From Liolophura sinensis (Eukaryota; Mollusca; Polyplacophora; Chitonida; Chitonidae), in contig NC_088307.1 of assembly GCF_032854445.1 (NCBI RefSeq), positions 16,814,017-16,878,016 of the forward strand: a stretch of DNA of 64,000 bases, written 5' to 3'. Both the position numbers and the translations under genes were made by a program. Each line of letters starts with the position of its first letter. The first letter of the stretch is position 1. The notes under the pieces were generated by a model, which made no database searches, had not been told where the DNA came from, and was given only the letters and a program-made list of their open reading frames with translations. Positions 33,001 through 43,315 of this stretch are shown one piece after another.

Positions 33001-35936
33001 TGTGATAAATGATGAATCATAACCATGAAACTTCAAATATTTAAAATCCCTTCACCCAGGTAGGAAGCTGATGTATTTGACCTGAACATGAATTACCACC
33101 AGAGTTACCGGTCAACCGTTAAGGGATGAACTGATGGCCTCTGGTGTAGCGAGAATGGACTATAACAGGTTAATATTTGTTGCACATTGCTTAAATGGAG
33201 GGCAAAAAATATTAAATCAGTGAGCAATAGGCCTACCCCTGTACTTCACAGCTTGGCCCCGATTCGCTTTATTTCTATATTAAACATCACGGCTAACCAA
33301 ATGCTATACATTCCGTAAAAAGAATATTTCTGCGTAAAAGACAATGGTGGCACCTTTGCGCCGTTGCGGGTGGCACCGCGGGTGAGAGCGGTGCAGTAGC
33401 CGGCTGGTTCCATGGTGCCGTCCCCAGGCACGTAGAGGGTGCCGTAAACGTCCGACACGTTCATCAGCGGGTACAGCTCCTTGGTTTCCTCGGGAGACAG
33501 GACGTGAGATTCTATGTTGAACAAACTACCGAGCTGTGTGATTAATTAAGAAAAGAAAATACAGATTTCGTGAGTTCGAGTTTGTTTAAAAGAAGCGGCA
33601 ACCGAAGGAATTCATCTTTTTGCAACATTTTGCTTACTGTTTATGTGGTCTTATATGATCAGGAATAAAGTAAAAAATCAATTTAATTTTTGAAATGGGT
33701 GCCTCCGTGGCTCAGTTGGTTAGCGCGCTAGCACATCGCAATGACCCAGAAGCCTCTCACCAATGCGGTAACTGTGAGTTCAAGTCCAGCTCATGCTGGC
33801 TTCCTCTCCGGAAGGTCTGCAGCAACCTGCGAATGGTTGTGGGTTTCCCCCGGGCTCTGCCCGGTTTCCGCCCACCATAATGCTGGCCGCCGTCGTATAA
33901 GTGAAATATTCTTGAGTACGGCGTAAAACACCAATCAAATAAATAAATAAAATTTTTGAAATAATCAGCGTTTGTATATATAACATGTATACAGTATGTC
34001 TCAACTGATGACCTATTTTTGACCAATCATACTGTGCCTCAGTTTTGGATCTTCCGGATGGTACTTCGGTTGGCTGTGTCATGTTTGGAGTATGTGGGTC
34101 AAGCGATTTTGCTCATGCCCATTGGTGATAATCCAAGGACACAATGGACACGAGAAAAGATAATCTAAAGCGTTTATCTCCCTTACAAAACTATATATAT
34201 ATGTATATACTCACCGTAGCCAAACGCTTGTATTCGTCCAATCTGACTTTGTTGCTAGCGATGAACAAGCCACCATTCTCTATCCACCCCGGATTCACGC
34301 CCGTTTCGTCTTCCAGTGTTTTCAGCAAATGGCGAGAGTAATTGATGAGTTCTATCTCGATGTCGCTCGTTCGAAACTGCCATAATAAACCTGCAGTGAA
34401 AGTAGATATGCGGTGGCGAAGGAAACTTAAAAACCTTTCTGGGACATGAAGAAGACAACAGAAAGTATTGATGGTACATCTCCACCAAGGTTTCCTGTTA
34501 CACCGCTTTAATGGCAAAGGAGATAATTTCATTTTCAAAACTATAAATCATCTTTATGGTAGTAATATACCAAACGTCCCCACGTATGATACATACTTAA
34601 TTGCCTTGTAGCATTGGTTGGATCATGTTTAAAATGCAGTGATTCCAATCTACGTCACAAGATATTCATTCAAAGGATATTCGTGTCAAGGATACGCCAT
34701 CAAACGCCATTATGGGTCTTGCGATTAACTAGAGCACACATTCGTTGTCTAGGAATGTCGGACTTGACGTTGTAAGTTTCTTAGATTGCATAGTGAGTAT
34801 AACACTGTTGGAAGATATGGACAATCCCTTCGGAACCTCTGACGATCTGTTTCACAGTTATTCCATTGGGCCAGCGGCTAGAGACTGTGTAACCATCCAT
34901 ACTGCTTGGTGGTTAAATGAACAGCTGACATCAAAGTGTGACTGAGATACCTATCACGATTGATATTCGCCTTGGAAATTATTCACGGAATACCAGTTTG
35001 AAATCTGATGTAGATGTCCTGCCTAAAATAGCGAACTGTCTTCCCAGCATCACTGAAAACAAATGACTGCTTCCTTCTTACCTCCTACCAGCTTTATTCA
35101 CTTCTTATACAATTATTTCTTGCATATTCCTTTGGGAACCGATGTCTGAGATGTTTTGGAAATAGGTCTTCTTTTACGAGTAGTGTAAATACGAATGTAA
35201 GAATGCATAACAAACTTTTACCGCCTAGAGCATAATCCGGGACCAAGTCACGTGCATGGTATGTTGTTAACCCTGCCTTTTCAGTGACGTTTTATAAACA
35301 ACCTGGCTACGTGTCACACAGCGATTATGCAGTCTAGCTTGTGCCCTAGTCGCCATTACGCCGGAGACGACAAATCGCATTGTCTCAAGATTAGTATTAG
35401 TATATAGGGTCACAAAAGGCTTGGCTTCTACATACCATCACCATGCATGTACAGACCAAAGCCTAGAAATATCACCGGCAGATTGTCTTTATGTGTCATT
35501 AGGCTCGTCAACCTGGCTTGGATGCATGCCGATATATCGAATATCGAAAACAAATGACCCATTTACAGTATTTACAGATTATGTCATCTGTTAAAAGACC
35601 AGAAGTCTGTATCTTCTACGTCTGAATGCTTGTAGGGCTAGATATTGTTCTGAAAATTAGTAATTCGTAATTTTCTCTTCACTTCTTTTAGGACCTTTGT
35701 TTTTTTAAGGCCTGGCACCGTCGTAAGGCGGTGGCAAAGCGGAATAACTCCTACCTGCTGTATGCCACGTTGTTCCTGCCGTAAGTTGGTCTTTCTCAAC
35801 CAAGACCGCGTTCATTCCTAGTTTACTGAGGTGATATAACGTACTGCATCCCACCGCTCCTCCACCAATAACGACAACGTCAGCCGATGATGGAAGAGTT
35901 GCTTCCCCTTCTGATCCTGTGTTCTTCAAAGTTTGT
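12137..35936 (-). CDS. SARDH: Sarcosine dehydrogenase, mitochondrial (18 exons found, 5' exon missing)
   Basis: Oxidises sarcosine to glycine and passes the methyl carbon to tetrahydrofolate in the mitochondrial matrix, the last step of choline/betaine breakdown. Exons, 5' to 3' on the minus strand: 35936-35755, 34390-34215, 33533-33354, 32607-32484, 31739-31534, 31267-31138, 30885-30787, 29954-29876, 29283-29142, 28661-28578, 28066-27953, 27348-27210, 26609-26499, 24046-23899, 18240-18171, 16948-16762, 13186-13018, 12398-12137. Every junction is AG/GT and the phases agree throughout. The joined exons give 866 residues from a QTLK motif to the C-terminal KRVKGFY, against about 875 in human SARDH over the same span. 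Identity is high, for example [19 protein letters not shown]. Sarcosine rather than dimethylglycine dehydrogenase is inferred from that closeness to vertebrate SARDH. No in-frame ATG precedes the first recognised exon, so the targeting-peptide exon lies upstream and was not found. Confidence 0.95.
14185..14290. repeat. Short tandem repeat, CTTAAAGTGAGTCAAGG-type
   Basis: About four imperfect units of (GG)CTTAAAGTGAGTCAA followed by two copies of GCGCTGTCTAAGCTA, in SARDH intron 16. Confidence 0.6.
15790..16635. repeat. 21-bp minisatellite, about 40 copies, SARDH intron 16
   Basis: The plus-strand unit is close to GTGATTCACTGACATCAGTAG, with occasional one-base length variants. Since 21 is a multiple of three and the unit lacks stops in several frames, long open frames appear on both strands (serine/proline/aspartate-rich one way, asparagine/leucine/methionine-rich the other). 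It lies wholly between SARDH exons 16 and 17, so these are not treated as genes. Confidence 0.9.
18430..19160. repeat. 20-bp minisatellite built on TGTGCACA palindromes, SARDH intron 14
   Basis: The unit is close to TGTTTATATTGTGCACATGG, with shorter 18-bp units at the left end and increasing divergence to the right. Most units carry the palindrome TGTGCACA, some the related TGTACA. Open frames through it (cysteine/valine/histidine-rich) arise because the unit lacks stops in all three frames. Confidence 0.88.
20589..20832 (+). mobile_element. tRNA-headed SINE with target-site duplication
   Basis: Runs from CCTTCGTGGCTCAGTAGG to an AAAT-type tail. AATTTGTAATGG at 20,577-20,588 recurs at 20,833-20,844, a clear 12-bp target duplication. 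The element lies in SARDH intron 14. Part of the B-box region is lost. Confidence 0.88.
20866..21020 (+). mobile_element. Partial SINE, truncated at a poly-C run
   Basis: Head and body landmarks (CACCAATGTGGTCGCT, CTCATGCTGGCTTCCTCTCC, GTTTCCTCCAACCATAATGC) end in a C-run at 21,020-21,038. The tail motif is absent. It sits directly after another copy. Confidence 0.7.
22537..22656. repeat. Tandem duplication of about 57-59 bp
   Basis: The block from TTTAACATTGGAGGGTAACA to GACAAAGAGAACCAT occurs twice in direct succession with no visible differences, within SARDH intron 14. It is probably a recent slippage or replication duplication. Confidence 0.85.
24425..26575 (-). repeat. 102-bp minisatellite of the SARDH exon 13 / 5' splice site, about 21 copies
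   Basis: Each unit contains roughly the last 70-75 bases of exon 13 (encoding [14 protein letters not shown] and PEFS), the donor CAG|GTAAGTGTG and about 30 bases of the start of intron 13. The block CTGTCCATTACCAGAGG recurs every 102 bases from 26,520 down to 24,482; the one 101-base step is at about 25,690. 102 bases is 34 codons, and the sense frame stays open on both sides of that step. Twenty units keep the full donor; the last has a weaker GTAATG. Unit variants fall into ADKPEFS and AHTPEFS types plus a block of near-identical RQPHTPEFS units at 24,580-24,970. The first unit is the genuine exon 13; the rest lie in intron 13. Confidence 0.93.
26499..29954 (-). CDS. SARDH: SARDH exons 8-13: linker domain and start of the folate (GcvT-like) domain
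   Basis: Exon 8 encodes [20 protein letters not shown]. Exon 9 holds the [14 protein letters not shown] block and exon 10 the [16 protein letters not shown] block. Exon 11 has [15 protein letters not shown] and exon 12 [19 protein letters not shown]. Exon 13 opens with [20 protein letters not shown], matching human [20 protein letters not shown], and ends PEFS+G at a strong CAG|GTAAGTGTG donor at 26,499. That donor and the last third of exon 13 are the unit amplified in the adjacent array. Intron 11 contains a 57-bp-scale duplicate at about 27,605-27,712, and intron 12 a 41-bp tandem array. Confidence 0.92.
26915..27150. repeat. 41-bp tandem array, SARDH intron 12
   Basis: About six units starting AAGCTACTAAAAGAGTGCTC followed by an AAATTAAAAAG(C/T)ACCC block, highly alike. 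It is non-coding and lies between exons 12 and 13. Confidence 0.88.
27605..27712. repeat. Two-copy direct repeat, SARDH intron 11
   Basis: CTTCTACAAAGGGAAGCAA...CAGTGCCCTC appears twice in slightly diverged form (second copy CTCTACAAAGGGAGGCAA), about 53 bases apart. Confidence 0.6.
30787..35936 (-). CDS. SARDH: SARDH exons 1-7: FAD-binding amine oxidase domain
   Basis: Exon 1 (35755-35936) starts after a TTTTGCAG acceptor and encodes the Rossmann dinucleotide loop [11 protein letters not shown]. It ends in TTWHTAG, whose histidine is the covalent FAD attachment site in this family. Exons 2 and 3 give [20 protein letters not shown] and [19 protein letters not shown]. Exon 4 gives the segment ending VVNATG, exon 5 [20 protein letters not shown], exon 6 [11 protein letters not shown] and exon 7 the [10 protein letters not shown] and [11 protein letters not shown] motifs of the C-terminal FAD-binding part. 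Intron 1 (34391-35754) is plain AT-rich sequence, intron 2 holds a full-length SINE, and intron 3 a tRNA-like fragment. Confidence 0.93.
32790..32885 (-). mobile_element. tRNA-like fragment, probably the head of another SINE family
   Basis: On the minus strand there is an A-box-like AGCCTCGTGGTAAAGACTCA and, about 30 bases later, a B-box GGTTCAAACCCC. It lacks a complete cloverleaf acceptor pairing that I can see, so I take it as a tRNA-derived SINE remnant in SARDH intron 3 and not a tRNA gene. Confidence 0.4.
33697..33950 (+). mobile_element. Full-length tRNA-headed SINE with 12-bp target duplication
   Basis: The most complete copy in the window: GTGCCTCCGTGGCTCAGTTG head, B box, body, tail motif and AAAT tail, about 254 bp. 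AATTTTTGAAAT flanks it at 33,685-33,696 and 33,951-33,962. It is inserted in SARDH intron 2 antisense to the gene. Confidence 0.92.
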
Positions 35937-37565
35937 CTGCAAAATTTAGGTATTTTGGGGTTTTCTTCTGAGTGATGATAAATATATGCACGAGAAAGAG
36001 AAAAACATTTGTTGGTCGATAGTACCAACCGGAGGAAACTATTGCTAGTACCCAAAATCTTACTGACAAAGTGCCTAAAATAATTCCCAGACAGAGGCCA
36101 CGTAAAAGCTGAAGTCAAGCAGACGCTCTTGGTATAATGCTTTAGCGTTTATATTAAACAGAACCGGAACTTATATAAATGATGTTACATAAAGGTTTTA
36201 CATTTGTCGATTTGAATGGCAAGAGAAATGTGTTGAATCAAGAGCACAATATATTGGTAAAGTGAGTTTGCTATCCTCAAAACCATTGGCCAGTGAACAT
36301 CTGAGAAAACGGTCAATCATGAAAATTTTTTGCATGTACATGTATATGCTATAATAGATCGATGCTTTAAAATGGCAGCTCTTGGTACGTTATCCATTCA
36401 CTGCCAATCAGATTCATAAATTCACCATTTTGATGAACATGGGTGATTTTATATGCTCTGTGTGTGTGTTTGTGTGTGAGTGTTTTTGTTTGTTTGTTTG
36501 TTTCATTATTTTTTTTTATTTTATTTCTACTTGTTATTAGTGAATAAGGTTTAGAACTGTGTGCGTCACACGTGTGCAGGTACGTTAGTTAATTGCCAAT
36601 GTTCGGTGGTTTACTGCAAGAACCGCACATTAAAGTACCCGTAAAACTGACCATTATTATAAACGTGAAACATTCTGGAATATAGCGCTAAACAGCAATC
36701 GAAGTGAATAAACAATTTGTGGTTAATCATTTCAGAGATAACAGTATTAGACAAATATAAAACTGTCTGCCAGGTGTCTTACAGTCGATAATATTGTCAC
36801 GTGAAACTTTTTACATGGTCATTTATATAGCCCTCGTGGTAGTCGATAATACTCACTCGTATGGCACTCCGCTGCTGGCATTTGTTCCCCTTGCTCCACC
36901 CTGTGAGCTCGCTAGGCGGCGACCTAGCGTCTGATGCCAAGCGGAAGTGGCGTAGTGCCATGACTGAAGACCCCGACTGGTGGAACCCCTCAGCATTCTC
37001 CGGGAAAACCCCGCAGGCTAGAATATACCTTAGCAAACTGTGGATTAAAAATTGCTTGATGGTTGACTTTATTTTCACTGAAAGATATATGCTGATTTAA
37101 CGTAGTTTGATTGACAGAAAATAAATGAATTTCAGAATGTAAATTTGATTACTTTCTTGTTTAACGTTTTATAAAAACCGGAGACAATCTAAATTGCATA
37201 TCTACAGTTATCTATAGCCATACGTAGGCGTAGAGTTATTAAGTTGTTTATGGGAGTGATTTGAAACGCTGTATAGACTGTCTAGTAGAAATCGTCAATG
37301 TTGTAGCGCTACACTATAATCCTACAAGTAAGCTTTGCATTGCGTGGTGAAATTCGTCCAACACGTAAGAAGTTTTGTGCCCCAACCCTGTAAAAAGTGA
37401 AAGACTATCCCACATATGCCCATATAGGCCTATAATATATAAGTGGTTTATAGTATAGAGAGTATATAGAGCAGCGACGACATGTAACTGGTCAAATACG
37501 ACCTCTTTGTCAGTTTAGCCCAATTAAGGGTTTATTCTAACTGTTCATGTAAACGCTTAAATTAA
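35937..37565. other. SARDH: SARDH upstream region (5' exon and promoter expected, not found)
   Basis: The open frame of exon 1 extends upstream to about 36,149 without an ATG, so the initiating exon must be elsewhere. One candidate on the minus strand near 36,870-36,960 starts MALRHFRLASDARS and has donor-like GT sites, but only a weak one (GTGGAG) would match the phase. A degraded SINE tail (GCGCTAAACAGCAATC) lies at about 36,685-36,715. Confidence 0.3.
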
Positions 37566-37715
37566 TTATTTATGTATTTATTTGATTGGTGTTTTACGCC
37601 GTACTCAAGAATATTTCACTTATACGACGGCGACCAGCATTATGGCGAGAGGAAACCGGGAAGAGCCTGGGGGAAACCCACGCATTGGTGAGAGGCTCCT
37701 GGGTCATTACGCTTA
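37566..37715 (-). mobile_element. tRNA-headed SINE, internally shortened
   Basis: The minus-strand tail (TATTTATTTGATTGGTGTTT), tail motif and body run into the head (CATTGGTGAGAGGCTCCTGG). The B-box region is missing. Confidence 0.75.
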
Positions 37716-40700
37716 AATAGTAGTCCTCTAGGACAATGGGTTAAGCAGAGTTAAAAATTAAAAAATGCAGTGATTTTTCGTTTCCATACTCGTGAAATTA
37801 TGTGAAAAAGAGCTTATCCTGCTTTCATTCCACTATTCGCATTGGACAAGTTGATTTCACAAGTCGCACGGTGTCGTGAACGCGGGATTAAATCGGTATG
37901 GAAATTCGTCAGCGTGTCAAAGCTCACATTCAACTGACCAACTGACCGGTGGACTGATTACGATAGCTTTAGACTGATAGGTCACTGTAATCGGATTTTT
38001 CGGTCACATTGACCGGGTCGCACATTGTCGCTTTGTGACTGTATGTGAAGCGCAGGCAGTGGCGTCGGAAGCAGTTAGACTGGCACAACGATGGCGGTAC
38101 CACTTTTTATAAAGAAAAAATAAATAAAAATAAATCAAAAGTACAGTCGAACGAGTTTAATGGCGACCAACAAAATGTTGGAATATGGCTATCATTCATA
38201 TTCACGTTTTTATAATAGGAAACATAAATTTTAAAAGAAAACCCCAAGAATGTAACGGTAAGGAGGTTAGCAGTACGCGCTTTTTGATTACTTGGCATCA
38301 GTATATATGCTATGACTGACCAAGATGTCATGCCCGGTGTCTTCTGCATGGCGTACCACTGAGGCTGCACTAGAAATACATTGTGGAATTGGGGTCGGCA
38401 TACTGTACGGATACACTGTGGGTATTTTACCGTTATATTTACAATGGTTACACTGTGAAAGTTAGTTCCTGCATATCGTATACTGTTTAAATTTCCCCCG
38501 TAAACATTTATTGAAAAAGGTACAGCAGGTATGCAGAAGGTATGCATAAAAGCATATTTAATTTTTTGTAATATAAACCATCCCGCGATGACACCATGAA
38601 GACATGGATGATGCTGCGCCCAATCACAGTATATAGTGACACCGAGGCGACCAGTACTTGTCCTATCTCCTCTCGTGCTGTGTGCCAAATGACTAACTAT
38701 CAAGACTATTCACAGTATTCTTGTGTGTGGCGTAAAACACCATCCAAATAAATAAATTTATACTAACAAATTCATTTACCTTGTCCAACCTTGGATTTGA
38801 GATCAATTTGGTAAGGACATTCCATTAATTGCCGTCATGCTCAGATTCTTACAATTTTTTCATTGTGTATGATACTTACAAGTAAATATGGACAACCAAA
38901 CATCTCTAACTGACGTTCTACTTCATACCATGGCCTACATTTCGCTTAACCCAAACCTGTATGGGGCTGTATATGCATCGTGTTGCGTCTTTCCAGCATC
39001 ACTGACAAATGGTGAGTGCTTCCCAGCACTGTGTCCTAATGTCTCACTTTAATGTATAATTTGTTAGTTTTTCTGTGGTTTGTGATGCTGATTTGGACAT
39101 TGGTCTTGCGATTATTGACACTTCGTTGTTGTTGATGATTGCTCTATTAATGTCTGTTATAAGACACGTAGCCATTTGAATGAACAGTACTTTGGTGGGG
39201 GGGGGGCGTTGAATAAAACGTTTGTATCAGTTAAGCCAGAAAGGTTTATGAAAATTCTGATTTTATTCGTCATCCACCAATATCAAGTGTCATGACTGGG
39301 TTTCACTGTTGTACGATGAGAACTATTATACTATAGGTGCTGTGAATTTGGGGTGGGAAATTTCAATTCTTTGAGAATTAGGCACCGGGCATTTGCATTC
39401 TTCGGGAATCTGACCTGGAAAAGTAATGTTGTTGGAAAAATTGGTTTTGAGAATAGGTATTCAGGTATTTGACATTGGAAGCTCTGAATCATGATTTAAA
39501 CATGAACTGCGCCCCGTAAGATGTATAATCATGATTTAAACATGAACTGCGCCCCGTAAGATGTATAATCATGACTTAAACATGAACTTCGCCCCGTAAG
39601 ATGTATAATCATGATTTAAACATGCACATAACTTAAACGTATTTGGGAGGTCACATGGACCCCCAAAACACTGAACACAGGTCTGGCGCTGGAATGTGGG
39701 TGGGAACAGAGAGCCTGTGGGGAGTATCGTATTGGAGGGGGGCGGTGGAGCTCAGCTTGAGATCTTGTTAGCATTAAGAGATAAGAGTATATAATCTGAC
39801 CGACTTACTTGACGGTGATATCTAACAGGTTTCCTGTTCGGAATACAGGGACCAAGGTTAAGGTTCACTGAATACAGGAGAGGGGTTAGATAGAAAGTTC
39901 GATTATATTGCAAATTTTATCAGATAAAGTTACATATAATAATAAATAAAACAGACCAGGAAAGATAATACTTTAAAACTTTACATTTTATTTTAGGCCT
40001 GCCGATCGGAAAAAAAAAAAGATATTCAGTAATTTTGTTAGCCCTGTGTCAAATGTTATAGAAGAAAATGTGCACAGAAGAGACAAACTGTCAGTTCAAA
40101 CCATTTGTGATAATGTCGATTTTACCAACATTTTGGTCGTATCCCATGGTGTGTCAAAGATAACGCAAAGTGAATGACTCTTCTGATATTCATGCATAAT
40201 ACTCTGTCATCATAAAATTACGTCATACGGTTTCAAATTCAAGAGTTCTCGTCTATTTTAAAAAATAGATGGAAATCAGGCGAAACATTTTATGAAGATG
40301 CAAATATGTGATAATTCGTGAGATAATGTTCTGTTTTTCCATAAGCAACCTTCCCTTTTAGGCCACAGATCATACGAGCGATTATGCAGAGATACGCATA
40401 CAAAAACAGAAACAGAGTGATTATAAATGATGACAGAAAATGCAGAAAAGAAAGAAAGTAATCTATGCATGTGGAAACCCAGAAAAAATAAAAATCCTGG
40501 ACAGGAAAGCAAATATCTTGATCGTCACATTCAAATTTGTATTTAATGTAACTTTACGTGTCTACGTTATAGAGAATACATACGTTGGGTAAGTTGTACA
40601 CGACACATACAAATATAATTTAGGAACGTTGTAACAGTGGCATCAAAGAATAAGTACAATGCTTATGTGTAATGATATTTTTAGGTAACCTAAATTTTCT

Positions 40701-42007
40701 GTTTTTCTTAACCTGCGATTTCGCATATACATGCACTCTGTCACGTTTGCCCGCGTACTTAAGCGAACGGTGAAATGTCACATACACGGCCAGACGACGC
40801 AGGCGTGACCTGTAAAGTGGGGCTACAATTTCTTTTTATAACACGGACCCGTAAAACTCAGAGAAGACAAGGAAACTAAGGCATAACTGACAGGTCATGG
40901 TAAGTGTGGTTGAGCTAGGGAAGTGATCCGCGGCTATTCATCGGTGACCAGGTATGAAGCCCACAACCGCTACTTTCCTTCATACATTAAGACAGCCACC
41001 TATAAAACCCATTCGATTAAAACGGGTGTTTCTACGAAAAGATGTGTAGATATAAAATATAAAGGCTATTAGACACTTACGATTAAACGGAGGCCGATTT
41101 CCACCCTGTCAAGCTCACGCTGTAAATTTTCGCCCTGTAGATGTGGTTAGTCAAGGAGCCTTTATCCCGACCCGCCTATTTCTCCTGGTCCGAGCACCGA
41201 CTCTTTGTTCGTCCCGTCTGTCATAGAAAGCTGTGCAGTGGGAGAAGGGATGGCAAGGCATTAACAGAACGTTCCGGCCTAGACCATTCCGGTTATAACT
41301 GGATCCTTCATATCTCCACGGAGAGAGCCTGATAACACGAGGAGATTATGTCGAAGAGATGATCTAGCACGGGTTATCATGTATGGCGTTATCACATACC
41401 GATATTTCCACGTGTGATATAACATACATAAATATTAAAGCTATATGTAATGGTTAATTTTGTTAATCAAATATGGGCAGAGAATAAACACATCCGTTAC
41501 TGGAATAAAAATTTCAGGAAGATGATTTTGGTGTGATATGTATATTATATCAATCAACTGTAACGATACCTGATCAGTTGAATTTTCATATGCCCAGCAT
41601 AAATACTGCATGATGGAATAAATATTTCCGATTTGTGGTGAGCGAGGGGCGCAGGGGGGTGGGGGGCTTTTGGAGCAGTAATTATGTTTTTCTTAGATAG
41701 GGACGGCCTTGTGCATCAATACTTAATGGACTGACCGTGTAATATAAAGCCCTTATCGGAAGAACGAGGTGAAAAAGTGCGACAACGCCCACTGTTGTTA
41801 TGGTACACATAGTGACTATAATGTAACTTTTTAACGTTAAGGAGCGGATCGGGTCGGGCCTGGCCGGTCCAGTGATTATAACGGTGCGTGTCTTTCAGTC
41901 ACTTGGATAAACGAAGTTTTGGCCCAAACTTTATAGGCTTGATCAGGCATCTGTCCGTCTCTCGTGGGAGCTTGGTGGCATCACGCGCTCTACAGGACTC
42001 GCGAGAT
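37716..42007. other. Intergenic stretch with repeat fragments
   Basis: No gene recognised. The segment at about 38,590-38,700 resembles part of a dispersed molluscan repeat (GACACCGAGGCGACCAGTAC). A SINE 3' tail lies at about 38,728-38,757 (GTGGCGTAAAACACCATCC). A 40-bp tandem repeat lies at 39,487-39,640. A long minus-strand open frame at 38,107-38,703 overlaps these repeats and is not supported as a gene. Confidence 0.4.
39487..39635. repeat. 40-bp tandem repeat, about 3.5 copies
   Basis: Units begin AATCATGATTTAAACATGAA and continue CTGCGCCCCGTAAGATGTAT, at 39,487, 39,527, 39,567 and a partial copy at 39,607. Confidence 0.88.
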
Positions 42008-42180
42008 TTTTATTTATTTATTTATTATTTGATTGTATTTTACGCCGTACTCAAGAATATTTCACTTATACGACGGCGGCCAGCATTATGGTGGGAGGAA
42101 GCTGGGCAGGGCCCGGAGGAAACCCACGACCATCCACAGGTTGTTGCCAGGACCTTCCCACGTACAGCCCGAGAGGAGAT
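42008..42180 (-). mobile_element. tRNA-headed SINE, 5' truncated
   Basis: On the minus strand it has an AAATA-type tail, tail motif and body up to the CTCTCGGGCTGTACGTGGGA region. The tRNA-like head is missing. Confidence 0.8.
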
Positions 42181-42340
42181 TTTCAGGTAGCCTTTACAAG
42201 TTGCCACTTCAAATTCACTAATATGACATGCATTTTGTTCTGCTGGTAAAAATATGTGCACCGCCTGAGGGAATTCTCGTAGTTATTAGCCAAAGTTTTG
42301 TGGTTTACCCCGGGTACTCAGTTTTATTTCATTTATCCTT

Positions 42341-43023
42341 TGTAGGATTAACTGCCCGTGATTCTGTTACTCAAGTGCTCCGCTTTATTTTAAACATAAC
42401 TCTGAAGGCTATCTGCACAACATCAGAAGCCAACAGTTGTACTGGGGTTCTGAGCTACCAAAACACCGGGAAGCGTGGTAGCGATAAGCGTAAGCGCTGT
42501 CGTGCGGTACCAGCTGTATAAAACAAACAAAACAAACTATAAGCGATAATACAGTGTACCTGAAATTACGCTCAGTTGCCAGACAATACACACACAAAGC
42601 TTTGTGTCTACTCTACTGTTAATATTTCAGATGCTGAGTACAGTATAACATGTAATTAGCTGTTTACAAACTACTTTCACTTTACACAGTCACAAAATCT
42701 GATCACCCGTTGACTGCCGTCTTCGTAATATGTCAACGCTAAAACAACAACGACATTCTGTAGAATCTGTTCAATCAACACTTACGGTCAATCTAGGTTT
42801 ACTTACAAAATTTCTTGGCAGCCTTATGATATTGAATATTACAAGTATATCAGATGACGTCGGTCAAATACGGCCCAAAACTGTGATCGCAACATGAACA
42901 TCCGCCCGTCCATGTGTATAGCCATGCGTGTGTTACTGCGCCATTGCTCGATTCTTCGGTAACCTTCAAAATCTTAACCCTATAAAACTGACGGACCGGG
43001 AAACATACAATACAAATTCTACA
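42341..43023 (-). repeat. 3' LTR of the BEL/Pao element
   Basis: 683 bp, starting TGTAGAATTTG and ending AATCCTACA on the minus strand. It is preceded by a purine-rich stretch (AAAGTGGCCGGGA) that may be the polypurine tract. It is longer than its partner by one internal segment. Confidence 0.9.
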
Positions 43024-43315
43024 TCCCGGCCACTTTAAATAGGAAGGGAATAAACAGTTATTACCTGAACATTTAACACATACCTATTACAAAAATAGCA
43101 AATTACAATACATCTTTCTGCATCAAACAATAATAAAACATGTAATCTGAGACATCAATGCATCTCTCACAAGCTTGCTTACAAAGAAATTAACGATACC
43201 ATAAATCCACACAAACAAACCGTCGCAAATGGTAGTAATAATTGCTAGAAATACCGATTGGTATATTTAACAACAGTTTAAAGCCACTGCAAAGTCATAC
43301 AAAATGTACGAAATA

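Noticed and set aside
36797-37078. Open frame containing MALRHFRLASDARSPPSELT, as the SARDH first exon
   Set aside because: The good donor after it is in the wrong phase for the next exon and the in-phase one is weak. Kept only as a candidate.
38107-38703. 198-codon minus-strand open frame
   Set aside because: It overlaps dispersed-repeat fragments, has no family resemblance and no convincing start or splice context.
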